Shown piece by piece: positions 18,356 to 26,961 of a DNA stretch of 64,000 nucleotides. The stretch lies in the NCBI GenBank assembly GCA_963773335.1, contig CAVZAT010000002.1:620001-684000 (forward strand), in the 5' to 3' direction. The translations under genes were made by a program, and so were the position numbers. The notes beneath the pieces were generated by a model. That model had not been told where the DNA came from. It was given only the letters and a program-made list of their open reading frames with translations, and searched no databases. Origin of the DNA: UBA4742 sp963773335. GTDB taxonomy: Bacteria; Actinomycetota; Acidimicrobiia; Acidimicrobiales; Acidimicrobilacustridaceae. The stretch's first letter is position 1. Each line of letters starts with the position of its first letter.

Positions 18356-19021
18356 CTAGCGGTCCCCGGTGACCCGGCCCGGCTCGGGCGTCCGGGCCCG
18401 CAACCAGTCGCCCATGGCCGCACCTGCATCGAGCACGTGGGCTTCGGCGATGGTGCGCGCCGCGGCCGGATCACCATCGCTGATCGCCGCGAGCAGCGCG
18501 GCGTGCTCGGTCCGGCTACGGCGCTCCTGTTCGGGGAACAGCTCGAAGTAGTTGGCCGGCACCACCCGGACGGCCTGGCGCAGGTACGTCAGCAGTCGGG
18601 GCGAACCCGAGGCCAGGTTGACCGCTCGGTGGAACCGGCGGTTGGCGGTCACCACGTCGTGGCGCCCGTCGAAGATGGCGTCGGCCAACTCGCCCAGCTC
18701 GATCAGCTGCGCATCGGTGATGCGCTGGGTGGCCCACTCGGCGGCCTTGCCCGCCAGCGCGGCCAGCACCGCGAAGTTGTCAACCGCGTCGTCGGGGGTG
18801 ATGCCCACCACGGTGATCCCGCTGCGGGGGTTGACGGCCACCAGCCCTTCGTAGGACAGCTCCAGCAGCGCCTCGCGCACAGGAGTGCGACTGGTGCCGA
18901 ACTCCTCGGTGAGCAGGTCCAGATCGATGCGCGTGCCGGGGGCCAGCCGCCCGGTGAGGATGCGGTCGCGCAGCTCGCTGGCCGCCCGGGCGCGGACGGT
19001 GCCGCCGATCGACTTGGTCAA
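18356..19021 (-). CDS. GntR-family regulator (FadR/FCD subgroup)
   Basis: 221 residues, intact. Winged-helix HTH with 'LTEEFGTSRTPVREALLEL' (about residues 36-54) and an all-helical FCD ligand-binding domain to the end, with His/Asp/Arg residues of the usual metal site ('NRRFHRAVNLAS', 'EHAALLAAI'). FCD proteins sense carboxylic acids or acyl-CoA. The start is TTG at 19021; an internal start is less likely since 'SELRDRILTGRLAPGTRIDL' is the conserved beginning. Divergent from the LLM-IcmF operon at 19123, which it probably controls through the AT-rich region between them. Confidence 0.88.
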   Translation of the reverse strand: MTKSIGGTVRARAASELRDRILTGRLAPGTRIDLDLLTEEFGTSRTPVREALLELSYEGLVAVNPRSGITVVGITPDDAVDNFAVLAALAGKAAEWATQRITDAQLIELGELADAIFDGRHDVVTANRRFHRAVNLASGSPRLLTYLRQAVRVVPANYFELFPEQERRSRTEHAALLAAISDGDPAAARTIAEAHVLDAGAAMGDWLRARTPEPGRVTGDR

Positions 19022-19035
19022 GTTGGGTTGCTCTC

Positions 19036-19045
19036 TAATATATTA
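19036..19045. promoter_or_regulatory. AT-rich palindrome TAATATATTA (candidate GntR operator/-10)
   Basis: Perfect 10-bp palindrome 14 bp upstream of the GntR start and 78 bp before the LLM gene, in a stretch (19031-19060) that is far more AT-rich than its surroundings. Fits an operator overlapping the promoter of one or both divergent genes. Confidence 0.45.
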
Positions 19046-19068
19046 CATACTAGATTTCGAAGAGCCGT

Positions 19069-19100
19069 CCGGGCAAGTGGCCGGGCAAGTGGCCGGGCAA
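19069..19100 (+). repeat. 12-bp tandem repeat (2.7 copies) in the operon leader
   Basis: CCGGGCAAGTGG at 19069-19080 and 19081-19092, then CCGGGCAA at 19093-19100. It lies in the 5' leader of the LLM gene, 22 bp before its ATG. Could be slippage expansion or protein-binding half-sites. Function unknown. Confidence 0.8.
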
Positions 19101-19122
19101 CGGGATCGACCAAAGGGAGCAG

Positions 19123-20475
19123 ATGGTGGCGACGAGGCAGATGTCTCTGGTCGGTTTCATGCAAGCGGGGAACACCTCGGTGTACTCGGGCTCGTGGCGC
19201 CATCCTGCCACCGAACACGGCTTCCTCACCGCGGGCTACTACCAGAAGCTCGGCCGCACCCTCGAAGAGGGCTGCTTCGACATGATGTTCTTCGACGATC
19301 GCCTGGCCATGCCCGGCATCTACGGGGGATCGGTGGCCGAGGCCGTGCTGCGAGGGGCGCGTCCGGTGAAGCTCGACCTGAGCATCGTGCTCGGCGTCCT
19401 GGCCGGGGCCACCCGCTCGATCGGGTTGGGCGCCACCTACTCCACCACCTACTACTCGCCGTTCCACGTGGCCCGCACCTTCGCCACCCTCGACCACCTC
19501 TCCGGCGGTCGGGCGGCCTGGAACGTGGTCACCTCGGTCAACGACAGCGAGGCCCAGAACTTCGGGTTCACCGAGCACCTCGGCCATGACGAGCGCTACG
19601 ACCGGGCCGACGAGTTCCTCGAGGCCACCACCGGGCTGTGGGACACCTGGGAGGACGACGCCCTGGTGCTCGACCGGGCCAACGCCGTGTTCGCCGATCC
19701 CGACAAGGTGCACGAGCTGAACTACGACGGCCAGTGGTTCCAGGTCCGCGGTCCGCTGACGGTGCCCCGTTCGCCCCAGGGGCGCCCGGTGCTGCTCCAG
19801 GCCGGGTCCTCGGGGCGGGGTCGGGACTTCGCGGCCCGCTGGGCCGAGCTCATCTTCACCGGCGACCCCGACGTCGACATCGCCCGGACCCACTACAAGG
19901 ACCAGAAGGAGCGCCTGGCCCAGAGCGGGCGCGATCCTGGCTCTGTGAAGATGCTGCCGATGGCCTACACCGTGCTGGGCGAGTCGAGCGCCCAGGCTCA
20001 GGAGCGCGAGCAGCTCTTCCTGAACGATCTGGTCCACCCGATGGCCTCGCTGACCTTGCTCTCCGAGCTGATGAACTACGACTTCTCGGACATGGAGCTC
20101 GACGACCCCATCACCGACGAGCTGATCGAGTCGGTGTCGGGCATCCGGGGGCTGGTGCAGAACATCCGCCAACACATCGGCGGCGACACGGTGACGTTGG
20201 GGGACCTGGCCGGCCATCGGGCCACCCTGCTGCAGGGCCCCCGCTTCGTGGGGACCGGCGCCGAGGTGGCCGACCAGATGGAGGAGTGGTTCGAGACCGA
20301 CGCCTGTGACGGCTTCGTCATCGCCGCCACCCACTGCCCCGGGGCCTACGAGGACATCGTGCGGCTGGTGGTCCCCGAGCTCCAACGCCGTGGCGTGTTC
20401 CGCGATCGCTACACCGGGGCGACCCTGCGCGAGAACCTCGGCCTCGAGCGTCCGGCGGCTGCGGTCCGTGGCTGA
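19123..20475 (+). CDS. LLM-class FMN-dependent monooxygenase (NtaA/SnaA/DszA type)
   Basis: 450 residues, intact. TIM-barrel flavin monooxygenase of the nitrilotriacetate/dibenzothiophene-sulfone subgroup: 'EGCFDMMFFDDRLAM', 'LSGGRAAWNVVTSVND' (the signature 'SGGRxxWNxVTS'), 'FGFTEHLGHDERYDRADEFL', 'PQGRPVLLQAGSSGRGRDFA'. Uses FMNH2 and O2; needs a separate flavin reductase (16421 is a candidate). First gene of a co-directional run to IcmF at 26886. RBS GGGAG at 19115-19119. Overlaps the next gene's GTG by 8 bp. Substrate unknown. Confidence 0.92.
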   Translation: MVATRQMSLVGFMQAGNTSVYSGSWRHPATEHGFLTAGYYQKLGRTLEEGCFDMMFFDDRLAMPGIYGGSVAEAVLRGARPVKLDLSIVLGVLAGATRSIGLGATYSTTYYSPFHVARTFATLDHLSGGRAAWNVVTSVNDSEAQNFGFTEHLGHDERYDRADEFLEATTGLWDTWEDDALVLDRANAVFADPDKVHELNYDGQWFQVRGPLTVPRSPQGRPVLLQAGSSGRGRDFAARWAELIFTGDPDVDIARTHYKDQKERLAQSGRDPGSVKMLPMAYTVLGESSAQAQEREQLFLNDLVHPMASLTLLSELMNYDFSDMELDDPITDELIESVSGIRGLVQNIRQHIGGDTVTLGDLAGHRATLLQGPRFVGTGAEVADQMEEWFETDACDGFVIAATHCPGAYEDIVRLVVPELQRRGVFRDRYTGATLRENLGLERPAAAVRG

Positions 20476-21679
20476 AGGGGATCCGGGGCGGGGCCCGCTG
20501 CTCGGGCTGCGGGTGATCGAGGCGGCGACCCTGGCCGCGGGGCCGATGGTCGGGACGGCCCTGGGTGAGTTCGGGGCCGAGGTGATCAAGGTGGAGGCGC
20601 CGGTCGCCGGGGACCCCATGCGCACCTGGGGTGACCGACGTGACGGCATCGGCCTGGTGTGGAAGAGCGTGAGCCGCAACAAGCGCTGCGTGACCCTGGA
20701 CCTGCGCCAGGCTGCAGGTCAGGAGCTGTTCCACCAGCTGCTCGACTGCAGCGACGTGCTGGTGGTGGGCAACCGGCCCAGCGCCCTGGCGCGGTGGGGC
20801 ATCGACTACGAGTCGGTCCACCGGGACCATCCCCGCGTCGTCATGCTCCACCTCACCGGCTACGGCCGAGGTGGGCCCAAGAGCGACCGGCCGGGATACG
20901 GCACTCTGGCCGAGGCCATGAGCGGGTTCGCCCATGTCACCGGCCAACCCGATGGGCCACCGACGCTTCCGCCGTTCATGCTGGCCGACGGGGTGGCGTC
21001 GCTGGCCGGCACCTATGCAGTGATGATGGCCCTCTACCACCGCGACGTCCACGGCGCCGACGGCCAGCTCATCGACGTGAACCTCATCGAACCGCTGGCC
21101 CGGCTGATCGAATCGTCCACCCTGTCGTTCGACCAGCTCGGGGTGAGCCCGGGGCGGGTCGGCAACCGCCTCGATGCCAGCGCCCCCCGCAACGCCTACC
21201 GCACCGCGGACGACAGGTGGCTGGCCGTCTCCAGCGCGTCACCCACCATCGCCATGCGCGTCTACCGCGCCATCGACCGCCCTGAGCTGGCCGAGAACCC
21301 CGACTACGTCGACCCCGTCCAACGCCAGGGGCGGGCCCTCGAGGTCGACCAGCTGGTGGCGGACTGGGTGGTGCAGCGGTCGCTGGCCGAGGCCATGGCC
21401 GTCTTCGAGCAGGCGGAGGTCACGGCCGCACCGGTCTACGACGCCGAACAGCTCCGGGCTGACGAGCACCTGCAGGCGCGGGGCACGTTCATCGGTCTGG
21501 AGGACCCCGACCTCGGTCCGATGACGGTGCAGGCACCGATCGCCCAGATGAGCGACACGCCTGGGCGCGTCGAGCACCTGGGTCGCAGTTTGGGCGCCGA
21601 CAACGAGGCGGTGTACACCGAGCTCCTCGGACTCGATGCCGACCGACTCGCGGCGCTCCAGGCCGCGGGCGTCATCTGA
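20468..21679 (+). CDS. CaiB/BaiF family III CoA-transferase
   Basis: 403 residues, intact. Starts at a GTG inside the end of the LLM gene. 'LGLRVIEAATLAAGPMVGTA' and 'GEFGAEVIKVEAPVAGDPMR' are the conserved N-terminal fold; 'NKRCVTLDLRQAAGQELF', 'MLHLTGYGRGGPKSDRPGYG' and 'DGQLIDVNLIEPLARLIE' follow. Cytosolic transfer of CoA between acids. Its place between a monooxygenase and a CitE-like lyase suggests activation of a dicarboxylic or hydroxy acid with, for example, succinyl-CoA as donor. The usual catalytic Asp after the 'PxFxxAD' segment is present in 'PPFMLADGVASLAG'. Confidence 0.92.
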   Translation: MAEGDPGRGPLLGLRVIEAATLAAGPMVGTALGEFGAEVIKVEAPVAGDPMRTWGDRRDGIGLVWKSVSRNKRCVTLDLRQAAGQELFHQLLDCSDVLVVGNRPSALARWGIDYESVHRDHPRVVMLHLTGYGRGGPKSDRPGYGTLAEAMSGFAHVTGQPDGPPTLPPFMLADGVASLAGTYAVMMALYHRDVHGADGQLIDVNLIEPLARLIESSTLSFDQLGVSPGRVGNRLDASAPRNAYRTADDRWLAVSSASPTIAMRVYRAIDRPELAENPDYVDPVQRQGRALEVDQLVADWVVQRSLAEAMAVFEQAEVTAAPVYDAEQLRADEHLQARGTFIGLEDPDLGPMTVQAPIAQMSDTPGRVEHLGRSLGADNEAVYTELLGLDADRLAALQAAGVI

Positions 21680-21712
21680 ACCACGCAGCCGTCCGAACAC
21701 CAGGAGGCCATT

Positions 21713-22630
21713 GTGCTCGAACCCCGGGCCCGACGATCGGAGCTGGCCACCCCGGCCAGCAGCGAGCGGATGTGTGAGAAGTCGGCGGGGTCCGGCGCGG
21801 ATCTCGTGTTCCTCGACCTGGAGGATGCCTGCGCGCCGCTGGCCAAGGAGTCGGCCCGAGCCACGGCCGTGGCCGCCCTGACCGAGCTGGACTGGGGGCA
21901 CACCGTCCGCGCCGTGCGCATCAACGGCCTGGACACGCCCTGGTGCCACGGCGACATCATCGAGGTGGTCACCGGAGCGCGCGACGCCCTCGATGTGCTC
22001 ATCGTGCCCAAGGCCCGCACGGCCCGCGACGTCTGGTGGGTGGACGTCCTGCTCACCCAACTCGAGACGAAGCTCGGCCTGACCCGGGCCATCGGCCTGG
22101 AGGTGCTCATCGAGGAGGCCGAGGGCCTGGCCAACGCGGCCGAGATCGCCCGTTCCAGTCCCCGCCTGGAGGCCATCATCTTCGGGGCCGGCGATCTGTC
22201 GGCCTCGCTGCACGCCAGGGTGGACGGCAACTTCGACCCGGTTTCGGACTACCCCGGCGACTTCTGGCACTTCGCCCGGGTGCAGGTGCTCGCCGCCGCC
22301 CGCGGCGCCGGCATCGACGCCATCGACGCTCCTTACCCCGCGTACCAGGACCCCGACGGCTACCGGCGGTCGGCCACCCACGCCAGCCTGCTCGGCTTCG
22401 ACGGCAAGTGGGCCATCCATCCCGACCAGATCGCCATCGCCAACCAGGTGTTCTCGCCGACCGCCGGGGAGATCGCCGACGCCGAGGAGTCCATCGCCAC
22501 CTACCGCGCCGCGGAGGCGGACGGGACCGGTGCCATCGGGCGGGACGGCCGCCTGGTGGACGCCGCCCACATGCGCCTGGCGGCCAACGTCTTGCACAAG
22601 GCCGCGCTGGCGGCAGGTGAGAAGGTCTGA
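21713..22630 (+). CDS. HpcH/HpaI aldolase / CitE-like lyase
   Basis: 305 residues, intact. TIM-barrel Mg-dependent C-C lyase of the CitE/malyl-CoA lyase family: 'GADLVFLDLEDACAPLAKES' (metal-binding ED), 'RINGLDTPW', 'LIVPKART', 'LEVLIEEAEGLANAAEIA' (metal Glu) and 'FDGKWAIHPDQIAIAN'. Cleaves or forms beta-hydroxyacyl-CoA such as malyl-, methylmalyl- or citramalyl-CoA, or the hydroxymethyl analogue. GTG at 21713 with AGGAGG at 21702-21707. Next to a CoA-transferase and upstream of IcmF, it probably breaks a CoA-linked hydroxy acid. Confidence 0.9.
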   Translation: MLEPRARRSELATPASSERMCEKSAGSGADLVFLDLEDACAPLAKESARATAVAALTELDWGHTVRAVRINGLDTPWCHGDIIEVVTGARDALDVLIVPKARTARDVWWVDVLLTQLETKLGLTRAIGLEVLIEEAEGLANAAEIARSSPRLEAIIFGAGDLSASLHARVDGNFDPVSDYPGDFWHFARVQVLAAARGAGIDAIDAPYPAYQDPDGYRRSATHASLLGFDGKWAIHPDQIAIANQVFSPTAGEIADAEESIATYRAAEADGTGAIGRDGRLVDAAHMRLAANVLHKAALAAGEKV

Positions 22631-22632
22631 TC

Positions 22633-23686
22633 ATGAGCGACGCGGCGAAGGCGACGGAACCTCCGGGTGGTCCAGTGGGCCACCGGCAACATCGGGAACC
22701 GGGCGTTGCGCGACGTCATCGATCACCCGCGCCTCGACCTGGCCGGCGTCTACGTGTACTCGGCCGACAAGGCTGGGGTGGACGCGGGTGAGCTGTGCGG
22801 AACCGGCCCGACCGGCGTGATCACCACCCGAGACCTCGACGACGTCCTGGCACTCGGGGCCGACTGCGTCCTGTACATGCCCCAGGCCTGCGACTTCGAC
22901 GAGGTGTGCCGCCTGCTGGAGTCGGGCCTGAACGTGGTCACCACCCGGGGCGAGTTCCACCACCCGGCCAGCCTCGATCCCGTGGTGCGAGCCCAGGTCG
23001 AGGCGGCCTGCGCACGCGGCGGCACCTCCATCCACAGCACGGGGAGCAGCCCGGGGTTCATCTCGGAGGCCGTACCCGTGGTGCTGACGTCGATCCAGCG
23101 CCGCCTCGACCACCTCCAGATCGACGAGTTCGCCGACCTCTCCCGACGGGACTCGCCCACGTTGCTGTTCGAGCTCATGGGGTTCGGGGCCGATCCGGCA
23201 TCGTTCGATCCCCGCCGGTGGGCCCACGGGGCCGCCAGCTTCGGGCCCACGCTGCGCCAGTTGGGCGAGTCGCTCGGGCTCCCGCTCGACTCGGTGGAGG
23301 CCAGCGGGGAGGTGGCCACCGCCGCCCGCACCATCGACATCGCCGCCGGGCGGCTGGAGGCCGGCACCGTGGCCGCCCAGCGCATGGTCGTCACGGGTGT
23401 GCGCGGCGGCGAGCCTCTGCTGGTCTTCCGGGCCAACTGGTACTGCACGACCGAGCTCGAACCGGCCTGGGACCTGCGGGAAACCGGCTGGCGGATCCGG
23501 GTGGATGGCGACGCTCCCCTCGACGTCGACCTGCGATTCGACGTGCCGCTGGAGCGGATGGGCGAGACCTCGCCCGGCTTCACGGCCAACCGGGCGGTGA
23601 ACGCCGTGGCCGTCGTGTGCGCGGCCGAACCCGGGATCCGCACCACCGCGGACCTGCCCCAGGTGATCGCCGCGCTGGGGGTCTGA
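22633..23686 (+). CDS. DapB-like NAD(P)-dependent dehydrogenase; frame disrupted near the start
   Basis: Rossmann protein of about 350 residues related to dihydrodipicolinate reductase/2,4-diaminopentanoate dehydrogenase: 'RVVQWATGNIGNRALRDVID' (nucleotide-binding), 'ADCVLYMPQACDFDEVCRLL', 'SGLNVVTTRGEFHHPAS', 'HSTGSSPGFISEAVPVVL'. Such proteins in actinobacterial catabolic clusters act on unknown substrates. The ATG at 22633 reads nine residues, then a +1 change near 22658 ('acggaacctcc'; repair TDLRVVQWA). An internal ATG is absent at the right place, so the insertion would kill the gene if real. Sits 2 bp after the lyase stop. Confidence 0.85.
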
Positions 23687-23739
23687 ATGGACGGTCGGGT
23701 GACATACTGGCGTCGGCGTGCGCAGGAGGTTCACCGCCG

Positions 23740-26700
23740 ATGAGCGAGTCGATCCACGTGCCGTCGGTTCCGATCCGGGTGGTGACGGCCACCAGCTTGT
23801 TCGACGGTCACGACGCGGCCATCAACATCATGCGTCGCATCCTCCAGGCCCAGGGGGCCGAGGTCATCCACCTGGGTCACAACCGCTCGGTGGACGACGT
23901 GGTCGACGCCGTGATCTCCGAGGACGCCGACGCGGTGGCGGTGTCGTCCTATCAGGGCGGTCACATCGAGTACTTCACCTATCTCGTCGACCGGCTGGAC
24001 GAGCGGGGCTATGGCCACGTGCGGGTGTACGGCGGGGGCGGCGGCGTGATCGTGGCTGACGAGATCGAGGTGCTGGCCGCTCGCGGCGTGCGCATCTTCT
24101 CGCCTGAAGACGGCCAACGCATGGGGCTGGCGGTCATGGTCAACACCATCCTGCGCGAGTCCGATCCCCCGACCGAACGGATCGTTGACGTCGACGCGGT
24201 GCTGGGTGGCGACCAGGCGGCGGTGGCGCGCGCCCTCACGGCGGTGGAGTGCGGCGCGGCGCTGAGCGATCGGCTGGTGGCCGCAGCCGATGCGGCCACG
24301 GTCCCGGTGCTGGGGGTCACGGGCACCGGGGGTTCGGGCAAGTCGTCGCTGACCGACGAGCTGTTGTTGCGCCTTCGCCTGGACCAGGAGGACAAGCTGG
24401 CGGTGGCGGTGCTGGCCGTCGACCCGAACCGGCGACGGTCGGGCGGCGCCCTGCTGGGCGATCGCATCCGCATGAACGCGCTCGGGTCGGGTCGGGTGTT
24501 CTTCCGCTCGGTGGGAACCCGGGGCGCCGAGACGGAGTTGCCGTCGGCGCTGGGCGCCATGGTCGGGGTGTGCCGGGCCGCCGGCTTCGACCTGGTCATC
24601 GTGGAGACACCCGGCATCGGCCAAGGTGACGCGGCCATCGTCGAGCTGGCCGACGTGTCGCTGTACGTGATGACCCCCGAGTTCGGTGCCGCCTCCCAAC
24701 TCGAGAAGATCGACATGTTGGACTTCGCCGACGCGGTGGCCATCAACAAGTTCGAACGCCGCGGCGCGCCCGACGCCCTGCGCGACGTGCGTCGCCAGCT
24801 GGCCCGCAACCGCGAGCTGTTCGACGCGGACCCTGAGTCGCTGCCCGTGTTCGGCACGGTGGCTGCCCGGTTCAACGACGACGGGGTCACGGCCCTGTAC
24901 CAGCACCTGCGGGGCCTGCTGGCCGGGTGCGGTCTGGCTGTCGGCCAGGGGATCCTGGAACCGGTGGCGGGGCGCGAGCCCAAGGAGCTGACCACGGTGG
25001 TGCCCCCGGCCCGGGTGCGCTACCTGGCCGAGGTGGCCGAGGCGGTGCGGGAGCACCACGCGACCACCGAGGACCAGGTGGCCCGGGTGCGGGCCCTCGA
25101 CCAGTTGACCGGGGCGCGGAACCAGTTGGCCGCGGCTGGTTCACCCACCACCGACCTCGACACCCTGATCCCCACTGCGGCCGGCCAGGTCAGCGACGAG
25201 GTCGAGGCGCAGCTGGCCGCCTTCGCCGCCGATCGGGAGGCTGGCGACCGCGAGACCGGCGGCCACCGCCTGGCATGGGAGACCCTGTCGGGCACGGTGG
25301 TGCCCCGGGTGGGGCTGCCCCGATTCGTCGATCGGGCCGAGCTGGTGCGGTTCCTGCGCGAGGAGAACCTGCCCGGCCACTTCCCGTTCACCGCCGGGGT
25401 GTTCGCCGGTCGGCGTGACGACGAGGACCCCACCCGCATGTTCGCCGGCGAGGGCGGACCGGCGCGGACCAACGCCCGGTTCCACCTGCTGGCCGCGGGC
25501 CAACGGGCCACACGGCTGTCCACCGCCTTCGACTCGGTCACCCTGTACGGCGCCGATCCCGACGAGCGGCCCGACATCTATGGCAAGGTCGGTACGTCGG
25601 GCGTGTCCATCGCCACCCTCGACGACATGAAGGTGCTCTACGACGGGTTCGACCTGTGCGATCCGTCCACCTCGGTGTCGATGACCATCAACGGCCCGGC
25701 GCCGGCCATCCTGGCCATGTACCTGAACACGGCCATCGACCAGCACCCCGATCTCGACCCGGCCGAGGTGCTGTCTCGGGTGCGGGGCACGGTGCAGGCC
25801 GACATCCTCAAGGAGGATCAGGGCCAGAACACTTGCATCTTCTCCACCGCGTTCGCCCTGCGCATGATGGGCGACATCCAGGAGTGGTTCATCGACCACG
25901 ACGTGCGCCGCTTCTACTCGGTGTCGATCTCCGGCTACCACATCGCCGAAGCCGGGGCCAACCCGATCAGCCAGTTGGCCTTCACCCTGGCCAACGGCTT
26001 CACCTACGTCGAGGCCTACCTGGCCCGGGGCATGTCGGTCGACGACTTCGCCCCCAACCTCAGCTTCTTCTTCTCCAACGGCATGGACGCCGAGTACACG
26101 GTGTTGGGCCGGGTGGCCCGGCGCATCTGGGCCGTGGCCATGCGCGACCGCTACGGGGCCGATGAGCGCAGCCAGAAGCTGAAGTACCACATCCAGACCT
26201 CCGGGCGATCCCTGCACGCCCAGGAGATGTCGTTCAACGACATCCGCACCACGCTCCAGGCCCTGTGCGCCCTCTACGACAACGCCAACTCGTTGCACAC
26301 CAACGCGTACGACGAGGCGGTCACCACCCCCACCGACGAGTCCGTGCGCCGGGCCATGGCCATCCAGCTGATCATCAACCGCGAGTGGGGGCTGGCCCGC
26401 ACCGACAACCCGCTGCAAGGCTCGTTCGTGGTGGAGGAGCTCACGGACCTGGTGGAGGCCCAGGTGCTGGCCGAGCTCGAGCGCATCAGCGAGCGGGGCG
26501 GGGTCATGGGCGCCATGGAGACCGGGTACCAGCGGGGCCGCATCCAGGATGAGTCGATGCGCTACGAGCAGGCCAAGCACGACGGGTCGCTGCCCATCGT
26601 CGGGGTCAACACGTTCCTGAACCCGGCCGCGGAAACCGACGAACCGCCAGTCCTCGAACTGCGACGGTCCGACGACACCGAGAAGCAGGACCAACTCGAC

Positions 26701-26886
26701 CGGCTCCGCCGGTTCCAGGCCGCGCACGCCGCCGAGCGACCGGCCGCGCTGGAGGACCTGCGCCAGACGGCGCTGGCCGGCGGCAACATCTTCGCCAGCC
26801 TCATGGCCGCGGTGCGTCACGCCAGCCTGGGCGAGATCACCGCCGCCCTGTTCGAGGTGGGCGGTCGCTACCGGCGCAACGTCTGA
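23740..26886 (+). CDS. icmF: Fused isobutyryl-CoA mutase IcmF (B12 domain, G-protein chaperone, mutase)
   Basis: 1048 residues, intact. Interconverts isobutyryl- and n-butyryl-CoA, or related branched acyl-CoA, by adenosylcobalamin radical chemistry. Order: B12-binding domain with axial ligand H24 in 'FDGHDAAIN' and 'SSYQGGH'; MeaB-like GTPase with Walker A 'GTGGSGKSSL' (about 194-203), 'VDPNRRRSGGALLGDRIRM', 'ETPGIGQGD' (about 288) and base-recognition 'NKFE' (about 335); then the mutase TIM barrel with 'RPDIYGKVGTSGVSIATLDD' (about 607) and 'SVSISGYHIAEAGANPISQL'. AGGAGG lies 11 bp before the ATG. Some IcmF forms prefer isovaleryl/pivalyl-CoA; which substrate applies is not decided here. 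Confidence 0.95.
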   Translation: MSESIHVPSVPIRVVTATSLFDGHDAAINIMRRILQAQGAEVIHLGHNRSVDDVVDAVISEDADAVAVSSYQGGHIEYFTYLVDRLDERGYGHVRVYGGGGGVIVADEIEVLAARGVRIFSPEDGQRMGLAVMVNTILRESDPPTERIVDVDAVLGGDQAAVARALTAVECGAALSDRLVAAADAATVPVLGVTGTGGSGKSSLTDELLLRLRLDQEDKLAVAVLAVDPNRRRSGGALLGDRIRMNALGSGRVFFRSVGTRGAETELPSALGAMVGVCRAAGFDLVIVETPGIGQGDAAIVELADVSLYVMTPEFGAASQLEKIDMLDFADAVAINKFERRGAPDALRDVRRQLARNRELFDADPESLPVFGTVAARFNDDGVTALYQHLRGLLAGCGLAVGQGILEPVAGREPKELTTVVPPARVRYLAEVAEAVREHHATTEDQVARVRALDQLTGARNQLAAAGSPTTDLDTLIPTAAGQVSDEVEAQLAAFAADREAGDRETGGHRLAWETLSGTVVPRVGLPRFVDRAELVRFLREENLPGHFPFTAGVFAGRRDDEDPTRMFAGEGGPARTNARFHLLAAGQRATRLSTAFDSVTLYGADPDERPDIYGKVGTSGVSIATLDDMKVLYDGFDLCDPSTSVSMTINGPAPAILAMYLNTAIDQHPDLDPAEVLSRVRGTVQADILKEDQGQNTCIFSTAFALRMMGDIQEWFIDHDVRRFYSVSISGYHIAEAGANPISQLAFTLANGFTYVEAYLARGMSVDDFAPNLSFFFSNGMDAEYTVLGRVARRIWAVAMRDRYGADERSQKLKYHIQTSGRSLHAQEMSFNDIRTTLQALCALYDNANSLHTNAYDEAVTTPTDESVRRAMAIQLIINREWGLARTDNPLQGSFVVEELTDLVEAQVLAELERISERGGVMGAMETGYQRGRIQDESMRYEQAKHDGSLPIVGVNTFLNPAAETDEPPVLELRRSDDTEKQDQLDRLRRFQAAHAAERPAALEDLRQTALAGGNIFASLMAAVRHASLGEITAALFEVGGRYRRNV

Positions 26887-26961
26887 CCGCACCCGGCCAA
26901 ACCCACAGTCGCGGACCGAGCCACCGTGCTATCCTGCCGCCCCAAGAGGGAGTGAGGGTAC

